A stretch of DNA of 6,301 nucleotides from Pseudomonadota bacterium (GTDB lineage: Bacteria > Pseudomonadota > Gammaproteobacteria > Legionellales > Legionellaceae). The notes beneath the pieces were generated by a model that saw only the letters and a program-made list of their open reading frames with translations, was not told where the DNA came from and ran no database searches. Both the position numbers and the translations under genes were made by a program. The stretch spans positions 1-6,301 of the forward strand of contig JAKBCM010000081.1 of assembly GCA_021807845.1 (NCBI GenBank). Direction: 5' to 3'. Shown piece by piece: positions 1 through 5,606 of the stretch (position 1 is its first letter; each line of letters begins with the position of its first letter).

Positions 1-1890
1 ATCTATCCTATGTTGACCTCAAAGACGTTAGATTTCATTTTAGTCGCTGAAAAAGTATTGGATGACTCGGACTTGAAACAATTATTAGAATCACATAGTA
101 AAGCGGTTGATTCACAGATTTTACTGACGCTTGCTAAAAAAGAGATTCATGATGAAACACTTTTGCTGAAAATATTAGAGCATCCGAAGGCAGAAAAAAA
201 TCCGTTGTTGATAGAAGCTGCTTTGGCAAATCATGCTTTCTCACCTAAATTATTACCTCCAATTTTGATGATGCTAAATAATGAAGACACAAGGTTCTTC
301 GACCTATTGGCAAACAAAGCATATTCTCAACGCAATATAGAGAATGTAGGGAACATTGATATTTGGGAAAGTGGGTTGATTCAACTGTTTGAGAAATCAA
401 AAGTAAATAAAATCGCCAAACAAAACATGATTGACCTGATTAAGAAGCATCCCATCCATCCTCAATTCGGATTTCAGGTCTTAAAGGTCTTTAAAAAAGA
501 TATCATTGCGGATTTGCCGCTGGCTGCGATGATCCCTGTAGCTTCTGAAGAAGAGTTCAATTCACTCCTTGATTTCGAAACGACAGGACCTTTAGTTGAA
601 GCAGTGCTTGAGAGCCTTGCCAAAGCGTGTAAAACCGAAGCTCAATTAGAGTTATTAATGGTACGCCCAGATATCACAGAGTCAGTTTTGAAAATAATAG
701 CGAGTCGAGATGCTTTTGAAAAGGAAGGCCAGCTGTTACTAAAACTTGCAACTCATCCCAAAGCGACACCTGATGTAATGAACATCGTGGCGAATCATCG
801 CCAATTTTCGCTCCATTTGTTACAGATGAGTCTTAGCCTCCCTGAGGCTAAAAAGAATGCTTCTTTACTGCTCGCCTTAGCTCTAAAGGCATTTACACAG
901 TGCCAATTGCCTTTAGAGAAGGATGAGCTTGCCGCTTGGGAAGATGCCTTGATTCAGCTTTTGATGCAATCTAAATCGTTACATGTCGAACAAGACATGA
1001 TGAATATCATTAAGAAAGATAGCATAAGCGTTAGACTTGGATTTGTTATTTTACGGGCATTTGGAGAAGAGAATAGTGGGGCACAATTACCCATTTCTGA
1101 GATGATTGTCTTGGCTGAAGAAGACGACATTCCTTTGCTTATTAAATTTAAAGCACAGTTTATCGAAGATGATCTGAAGACATTGGCTCAGTTGGTTCAA
1201 GTGAAGGAGCAAATAGATGAGCTACTTGCTCGGCCTGACATGACAAGTTCCATCGCGGATATTTTATTCGAAAAACCAGAGTATAGTGGTAAAATAGGTC
1301 AATGGAATTGGCTCAATGAAAAGCAAATCCTATCGACTCTTAATAAGACCAAAGACTTTGATAGCTTCTTTAATGCATTCAAGAATGCCAACTTTTCCAA
1401 AGCAGATCGAGAACATTGGATAGCAGAACAAGAGCGTCAGCAAGAGCAAGAAAAGAAAGCGGCTGATGTCGCAAATGATGGAAAACTTAAGATTCTAGCC
1501 GCTTTAAAGGTGTTGAAAATCAAGGCGATCAAACATACCCTCACTTCATTACATCATCCATCCGCTCAGGAAGCCGCAAGAACGGCGTTTCAACTTTATC
1601 ATGAGCTAGAGGATCAAGTGACCCTTTATTATGATAAAAAAATCAAAAAGGATGAATTTTTAGTCAATTGTACGGATGCCATCAATGGGGCCAAACCAGA
1701 GCTTGAAAAGCATCGTGGTTATAAACAAGTGGTATGGGACATTCTCAACGTGATCATGTTATGTCTTACTTTAACATTCCATAACATAGGAACAGGACGA
1801 TGGCGATTTTTTGTGGCCAAAACAGATAGCATCAATGTGGTTGATGAGTTAAGTGATCATCTCAAAGATAGTAATAACCAGGTGCCCTAG
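1..1890 (+). CDS. Large modular alpha-helical protein, probably 5'-truncated; candidate Legionella-type effector
   Basis: I do not recognise a named gene. From the ATG at 10 the frame gives 626 aa ending in TAG at 1888-1890, but codons 1-9 are also open, there is no visible ribosome site, and the first ~40 residues align with the tail of a later module, so the true start is probably upstream. Numbering from that ATG, two diverged modules of ~190 residues are visible: ~51-241 and ~242-430. They share LLLKxxxHPKA (51, 242), a WExxLIQL segment (W119, W310), GFxxLxxF (154, 344) and a RPDxTxS segment (219, 408). Units resemble short helical hairpins of HEAT or leucine-rich-variant type. A Glu/Gln/Lys-rich, probably coiled stretch follows (~467-490), then a C-terminal domain (~515-615) with HRGYKQ, GRWRFF and KTDS. 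There is no signal peptide in view; one hydrophobic stretch lies near 576-592. From memory, this tail recurs in Legionella proteins, some of them Dot/Icm substrates. Function is unknown; the effector role is inference. Confidence 0.8.
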   Translation: MYPMLTSKTLDFILVAEKVLDDSDLKQLLESHSKAVDSQILLTLAKKEIHDETLLLKILEHPKAEKNPLLIEAALANHAFSPKLLPPILMMLNNEDTRFFDLLANKAYSQRNIENVGNIDIWESGLIQLFEKSKVNKIAKQNMIDLIKKHPIHPQFGFQVLKVFKKDIIADLPLAAMIPVASEEEFNSLLDFETTGPLVEAVLESLAKACKTEAQLELLMVRPDITESVLKIIASRDAFEKEGQLLLKLATHPKATPDVMNIVANHRQFSLHLLQMSLSLPEAKKNASLLLALALKAFTQCQLPLEKDELAAWEDALIQLLMQSKSLHVEQDMMNIIKKDSISVRLGFVILRAFGEENSGAQLPISEMIVLAEEDDIPLLIKFKAQFIEDDLKTLAQLVQVKEQIDELLARPDMTSSIADILFEKPEYSGKIGQWNWLNEKQILSTLNKTKDFDSFFNAFKNANFSKADREHWIAEQERQQEQEKKAADVANDGKLKILAALKVLKIKAIKHTLTSLHHPSAQEAARTAFQLYHELEDQVTLYYDKKIKKDEFLVNCTDAINGAKPELEKHRGYKQVVWDILNVIMLCLTLTFHNIGTGRWRFFVAKTDSINVVDELSDHLKDSNNQVP

Positions 1891-1910
1891 GGCGTATCAT
1901 CAATTAGATT

Positions 1911-1999
1911 TGTAGCCTGTATGAAGCGTAGCGAAATCCGGGAATGGTTTGTTCTATTGGCTACACTCCTGGATTTCGCTACGCTTCATACAGGCTACA
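1911..1999. repeat. Long palindromic REP/MITE-like element between convergent genes
   Basis: The left arm 1911-1939 and the right arm 1971-1999 are perfect reverse complements over 29 bp (outer end TGTAGCCTGTATGAAG). Past a G/T position the pairing continues for three more bases (1941-1943 with 1967-1969), leaving a small loop. The element fills most of the gap between the stop of the modular gene and the stop of the minus-strand operon. Each arm contains a GAAGCGTAGCGAAATCC core of a kind that I recall as a dispersed intergenic repeat in gammaproteobacteria; copy number here cannot be seen. No clean target-site duplication and no transposase are present. As RNA it would form a very stable hairpin on either strand and could block readthrough or protect 3' ends, but there is no T-run to make it a standard intrinsic terminator. 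Confidence 0.85.
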
Positions 2000-2011
2000 T
2001 CAACCATAAGG

Positions 2012-3583
2012 TTAAAAATGCTTTGCATCAGCTTGGTTCCAAAAAGAGAGATATGCCTCAGGAATGTGTTTGCCTAGTAATTCTCCGGGTTTTAAATAGG
2101 TATAAATTTCATTGAGGGGTTTGACACAGTCAGAGCTGATACGCCGCATGAGATATTCGGGTTTCAGTTCACTGGGATTGGTAAGCCCCATCGCACCTAC
2201 AATTTCTAAGAAACTTTTCATCGTGTTTTTATGATAGTTTGCAACACGATATTTTTTTTGATCGACCACCAATCCCCGTTGAAGGCGTTTGTTTTGTGTG
2301 GCAACACCCGTAGGGCAGGTGTTGGCATTACATTGCTTGGATTGCACACAGCCCACAGACATCATCATGGCTCGAGCTGAATTACACATGTCAGCGCCCA
2401 TGGCTATTTTTTCAACCATGTCAAATCCTGTCGCAATTTTTCCACTACAAATGATGCGGATTTTGTCACGTAAATGAGTGCCTACGAGTGCATTATGAAC
2501 AAAAATAAGCCCATCATCTAAAGGTTCACCGATGTGATTGGTGAACTCTAAAGGGGCCGCCCCTGTGCCACCTTCTGCGCCATCAACGGTAATAAAGTCA
2601 GGCAAAATCTGAGTCTCTAGCATGGCCTTACAGATGGCTAAAAATTGATCCTTTCGCCCAATACACAGTTTGAATCCAATGGGTTTTCCCCCGGTGATTT
2701 CGCGTAATTTTTGGATAAAATGAACGAGGCCTAAGGGTGAATTAAAAGCTGAATGTGCAGCTGGAGAGACGATATCGTGTCCCATCGACACTTTGCGAAC
2801 TTTTGCAATTTCTGGTGTCACTTTAGCAGCAGGCAAAATACCACCATGTGAGGGTTTAGCTCCTTGTGACAATTTGATTTCAATCATTTTGACTTCATTG
2901 CGATTGGCTTCTGTTGTAAATTCCGTTTCGTCAAAAAAACCCTGTTCGTCTCGACAACCAAAATAGGCTGTTCCCAACTGAAAAATCACATCTCCCCCTT
3001 CCAAATGATAGGGACTTAAACCTCCTTCGCCAGTGTTATGGGCAAACCCTCCAATTTGAGCGCCTTTATTAATGGCCATGAGGGCATTGGCTGATAAAGC
3101 ACCAAAGCTCATGGCAGAAACGTTTAGACGTGAAGCGTGGTAGGGTTTTTTACAATCCGGGCCACCAACGGTAATCCGTGGTTCAACTTCTGAAATATGT
3201 TTGGGCGCAAGCGAATGTAGCACCCAAGTGTAGCCCACTTCTAAAATATTTCTTTCTGTACCAAAAGGGATTGTGTCGCGCGCATTTTTTGCACGTTGAT
3301 AGACAATGGAGCGGACTTCTCGGCTAAAAGGGCGCTCTTCTTCATCGTCAGCGATAAAATATTGCTGAATTTCGGGACGAATAAATTCCAAAAGATAACG
3401 AATGTGGCCTAAAACAGGAAAATTGCGCAAAATAGTGTGTCTTTTTTGCAAGATATCATAGAGCCACAGACAGATGATTGGGATAAATAACAAAAGAAAT
3501 TCGCGGATGTCTCGCGATATGAGTAGAGACAGGAATAGAATTAATAGAATGATTCCGAATGCAATATACCACTGACGACGCAT
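2012..3583 (-). CDS. Membrane-anchored FMN-binding glutamate synthase family protein
   Basis: The 523-aa product belongs to the stand-alone glutamate synthase FMN-domain family (GltB central-domain-like, as in Bacillus YerD). Residues 5-22 and 29-45 are two hydrophobic helices that should anchor it in the inner membrane, followed by the family pattern NFPVLGHIRYLLE. The TIM-barrel domain shows MSFGALS (158-164), TGEGG (184-188) and VDGAEGGTGAAP (333-344), the FMN and substrate loop region. Three cysteines, C412-x5-C418-x4-C423 followed by PTGVATQ, match the 3Fe-4S motif of classical glutamate synthases. The N-terminal glutamine amidotransferase and C-terminal beta-helix domains of full GltB are absent, so the nitrogen donor and real reaction are uncertain. 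The start at 3583 is chosen for its AGGAG six nt upstream; a frame-open ATG at 3634 would overlap the malic enzyme gene and has no ribosome site. It lies 25 nt after that gene and is almost certainly co-transcribed with it. Family call is strong; physiological role is unknown. Confidence 0.92.
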   Translation of the reverse strand: MRRQWYIAFGIILLILFLSLLISRDIREFLLLFIPIICLWLYDILQKRHTILRNFPVLGHIRYLLEFIRPEIQQYFIADDEEERPFSREVRSIVYQRAKNARDTIPFGTERNILEVGYTWVLHSLAPKHISEVEPRITVGGPDCKKPYHASRLNVSAMSFGALSANALMAINKGAQIGGFAHNTGEGGLSPYHLEGGDVIFQLGTAYFGCRDEQGFFDETEFTTEANRNEVKMIEIKLSQGAKPSHGGILPAAKVTPEIAKVRKVSMGHDIVSPAAHSAFNSPLGLVHFIQKLREITGGKPIGFKLCIGRKDQFLAICKAMLETQILPDFITVDGAEGGTGAAPLEFTNHIGEPLDDGLIFVHNALVGTHLRDKIRIICSGKIATGFDMVEKIAMGADMCNSARAMMMSVGCVQSKQCNANTCPTGVATQNKRLQRGLVVDQKKYRVANYHKNTMKSFLEIVGAMGLTNPSELKPEYLMRRISSDCVKPLNEIYTYLKPGELLGKHIPEAYLSFWNQADAKHF

Positions 3584-3589
3584 GATAAT

Positions 3590-3594
3590 CTCCT
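3590..3594 (-). promoter_or_regulatory. Ribosome binding site deciding the glutamate-synthase-like start
   Basis: AGGAG on the minus strand, six nt before the ATG at 3583, inside the 25-nt gap after the malic enzyme stop. It favours this start over the in-frame ATG at 3634, which lies inside the upstream gene and has no comparable site. Confidence 0.8.
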
Positions 3595-3608
3595 CAGGGA
3601 GTAAGGCG

Positions 3609-5285
3609 TTACGCTTCTGGCTCAAACGACTCATACTGAGGGTACCACATGGTTTTCTTCACCACATGTTTCACTTCATCCTCATCCATTTTGTCGCAAT
3701 GACCTTCACGTATGGCTTGTAAGATTACAGCAGTTGCAATGTGTTCACTTACTTCACGAATGGTTGATAATTCCGGTAACAAACGTCCCGTGCCTTTATG
3801 GACTGCCGGTGCCAACTGACTTAATGCAATCGCTGCTGCCATCATCATGCCATCCGTGACTCGTCTTGCTTTCCCAGCAACGACGCCAAGCCCAACCCCT
3901 GGAAAGATATAGGAATTATTACATTGCGCAATGTCAATGGAGTGGCCATGGATCTTGACGGGGTCAAAGGGGCTACCGGTAGCAACAAGAGCCTTTCCAT
4001 CTGTCCAGGTCAGTAAATCTATGGGTAACGCTTCGCATCTTGAGGTGGGGTTGGAAAGTGGAAATATGATTGGGCGCTCACAGTAACTAGCCATTTTTTG
4101 AACCAAAGGCTTAGTAAACTGGTTGGGTTGTCCTGAGACACCCAGTAAGATGGTTGGTTTGGCATTATGGATCACATCGGCCAAGCTGATTTTCCCTGCT
4201 TGTTCGAGTTTCCAGGTTTTCACAGATTCTTTTATTTGGGCAAAAGGTTGTTGGAAAGGCAATAAATCGGTCATATCGTCAACCAGCAAGCCATTTCTGT
4301 CCACAAGATAAAAACGATGACGGGCTTCATCTTCACTCAATCCTTGGGCCATCATCGCTCTCACTAGTTGTTCACTAATCCCACAACCAGCGGAGCCTGC
4401 TCCTAACAATGCCAATCGCTGATCTTTCAAGTCAACTTTGGCCACTTTTGTCGCAGCAAGGATGGCGGCGACTGAAACGGCCGCAGTGCCTTGAATATCA
4501 TCATTAAAACAGCACAGTTGGTCGCGATAGCGCTGCAAGATTGGATTGGCATGTTGTTGAGCAAAATCCTCAAATTGTAACAACACATGCGGCATATAAT
4601 GTTTTATATGTTGTACAAATTGATCAACAAAATTATCATAATCTTTGCCAGTGACGCGATGATGCCGCCAACCCAAATACTGCTTATCTTTTAACCGAGC
4701 TTCGTTGTTGGTGCCTACATCTAATATCATAGGTAAGGTTTCAGCGGGGTCGATACCACCACAGGCCGTATACAAAGAAAGTTTACCAATAGGAATGCCA
4801 AGTCCTCCAGCCCCTTGATCGCCAAGGCCCAAAATACGCTCACCGTCCGTGACAACTATCACGCTGATTTTTCGACTAGCAGCGACATTAGCAATGATTT
4901 CTTCCATATTATCGCGCTCAGGATATGAGATAAATATGCCTCGTGGTTGGCGATAGATTTGATGAAATAATTCACAGGCCTGTCCAACCACAGGGGTATA
5001 GATGATGGGCATCATTTCTTGCAAGTGTTCTAATATGTATCGGTAAAAAAGCACTTCATTACGGTCTTGGAGCGCTCTAAGAAAAATGTGTTGTTCAAGA
5101 GGCGTTTGTTTTGCTTTAAAATTATCGTGACAACGTTCCAACTCATTCTCGATGGTTTCGCTATGATAGGGTAGTAATCCATACAATTTAAGTAATTTTT
5201 TTTCATGATGAGTAAATGCTGGGCCTTTGTTCAGCAACGGATCGCGAAGCAAAGCTTGACCTTTTTCTTTCACTTTAATGACCAT
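3609..5285 (-). CDS. maeA: NAD-type malic enzyme (malate to pyruvate, oxidative decarboxylation)
   Basis: The 558-aa product is close in length to E. coli MaeA/SfcA (565 aa) and is collinear with it as I recall that sequence. It converts L-malate to pyruvate and CO2 with reduction of NAD(P), in the cytoplasm, feeding pyruvate and acetyl-CoA from the TCA cycle. Visible signatures: LLRDPLLNKGPAF near the N-terminus; IYTPVVG with the likely catalytic Tyr96; GLGDQGAGGLGIPIGK ending in the likely catalytic Lys168; metal ligands Glu239, Asp240 (QFEDFAQ) and Asp263 (FNDDIQGTAA); a Rossmann nucleotide loop GAGSAGCGI (295-303); SNPTS (411-415); and AQCNNSYIFPG (453-463). All key residues are present, so the enzyme should be active. 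NAD preference is inferred from the large SfcA-like type and was not read from a specificity residue. The ATG at 5285 has AGGGAG six nt upstream and sits just before the conserved region; the frame continues up to a TTG at 5393 with no ribosome site. First gene of a two-gene operon. Confidence 0.96.
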   Translation of the reverse strand: MVIKVKEKGQALLRDPLLNKGPAFTHHEKKLLKLYGLLPYHSETIENELERCHDNFKAKQTPLEQHIFLRALQDRNEVLFYRYILEHLQEMMPIIYTPVVGQACELFHQIYRQPRGIFISYPERDNMEEIIANVAASRKISVIVVTDGERILGLGDQGAGGLGIPIGKLSLYTACGGIDPAETLPMILDVGTNNEARLKDKQYLGWRHHRVTGKDYDNFVDQFVQHIKHYMPHVLLQFEDFAQQHANPILQRYRDQLCCFNDDIQGTAAVSVAAILAATKVAKVDLKDQRLALLGAGSAGCGISEQLVRAMMAQGLSEDEARHRFYLVDRNGLLVDDMTDLLPFQQPFAQIKESVKTWKLEQAGKISLADVIHNAKPTILLGVSGQPNQFTKPLVQKMASYCERPIIFPLSNPTSRCEALPIDLLTWTDGKALVATGSPFDPVKIHGHSIDIAQCNNSYIFPGVGLGVVAGKARRVTDGMMMAAAIALSQLAPAVHKGTGRLLPELSTIREVSEHIATAVILQAIREGHCDKMDEDEVKHVVKKTMWYPQYESFEPEA

Positions 5286-5291
5286 ATCACA

Positions 5292-5297
5292 CTCCCT
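5292..5297 (-). promoter_or_regulatory. Ribosome binding site of the malic enzyme gene
   Basis: AGGGAG on the minus strand, six nt before the ATG at 5285. It supports a 558-aa protein over the 594-aa reading from TTG at 5393. The extra 36 residues of the longer form have no counterpart in E. coli MaeA as I recall it. Confidence 0.8.
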
Positions 5298-5315
5298 GTC
5301 TGTATATTCCTTGAT

Positions 5316-5328
5316 GAACGCAGCGTTC
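5316..5328. promoter_or_regulatory. Operator-like palindrome in the malic enzyme leader
   Basis: GAACGC-A-GCGTTC is a perfect 6-bp inverted repeat around one central base, about 31 bp before the malic enzyme ATG and downstream of the candidate promoter at 5364-5393. Its position fits a repressor site in the leader. The one-base centre makes an RNA hairpin unlikely. The regulator is unknown, and a palindrome this short can arise by chance. Confidence 0.35.
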
Positions 5329-5363
5329 GACTTTCCAAAAACCTTAGGTGTTCGTATCTCATC

Positions 5364-5393
5364 ATTTTGTCTGGTAAGAAGAGGAACGGTCAA
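5364..5393 (-). promoter_or_regulatory. Candidate sigma-70 promoter for the maeA operon
   Basis: On the minus strand, TTGACC (5388-5393, five of six to the -35 consensus) is followed after 18 nt by CAAAAT (5364-5369, four of six to the -10 consensus). Transcription would begin near 5357, giving a leader of about 70 nt that contains the 5316-5328 palindrome and the ribosome site. The -10 is weak, so this is a proposal only. Confidence 0.35.
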
Positions 5394-5472
5394 GAAAAAT
5401 AATCGAACCTTACATTTGTTTTATTACGACACAAAGTCGTGGAAACTACAAGATGAAGTCCTGCAGGTTTTC

Positions 5473-5494
5473 ATACGTGCTAACTTTCACGTAT
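5473..5494. promoter_or_regulatory. Operator-like inverted repeat in the divergent intergenic region
   Basis: ATACGTG-N8-CACGTAT, with perfect 7-bp arms, lies between the divergent malic enzyme and transporter genes. On the minus strand a TTGACC (5496-5501) abuts one side, and a poor -10 match (ACGTAT, 5473-5478) at 17-nt spacing overlaps the other arm. The repeat therefore lies in the spacer and -10 of a possible second upstream operon promoter. The symmetry and ~22-bp size suit a dimeric regulator. No regulator gene is in the window. Confidence 0.45.
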
Positions 5495-5564
5495 TGGTCA
5501 ATCTTTTTTTCATGCGTAGGCCTTGTGAAGTTGCGGCACAGAGATACCATTTCTGTACAGTTTT

Positions 5565-5573
5565 TGTTATACT
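5565..5573 (+). promoter_or_regulatory. Candidate extended -10 promoter for the MFS transporter gene
   Basis: TGTTATACT contains TATACT (5568-5573, five of six to consensus) preceded by the TG of an extended -10. No good -35 sits at 16-18 nt spacing, which extended -10 promoters tolerate. The predicted start near 5580 leaves a leader of about 27 nt before the transporter ATG, with AGAGGGG as ribosome site. Confidence 0.5.
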
Positions 5574-5606
5574 CCCCGCGAAGTTTATTATTCAAGAAGA
5601 GGGGAC

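Larger units (their letters stand above)
5286..5606. other. 321-nt divergent intergenic control region
   Basis: The stretch between the malic enzyme and transporter starts holds no credible gene. It contains a ribosome site at each end, candidate promoters at 5364-5393 (minus) and 5565-5573 (plus), and palindromes at 5316-5328 and 5473-5494. It also has a short inverted repeat ACGAC-N5-GTCGT (5426-5440). Two copies of TTGACC occur on the minus strand (5388-5393 and 5496-5501). No riboswitch or RNA gene was recognised. Open frames that cross it lack recognisable protein features and ribosome sites. Confidence 0.7.

Noticed and set aside
1911..1999. Palindrome as a classical intrinsic terminator
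   Set aside because: The hairpin is long but no U-tract follows it on either strand, so a repeat-element call fits better.
1921..2115. Plus-strand open frame of 64 codons
   Set aside because: It lies in the palindrome and over the 3' end of the minus-strand gene, with no ribosome site and no protein-like composition.
2289..2477. Plus-strand open frame inside the glutamate-synthase-like gene
   Set aside because: It is antisense to a strongly conserved region covering the Fe-S cysteine motif, so it is a shadow.
4123..4311. Plus-strand open frame inside the malic enzyme gene
   Set aside because: It is antisense to conserved malic enzyme coding sequence and has no start signals of its own.
5426..5440. 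ACGAC-N5-GTCGT inverted repeat as an operator or terminator
   Set aside because: Five-bp arms are expected by chance in a region this size, and no T-run follows at a useful position.
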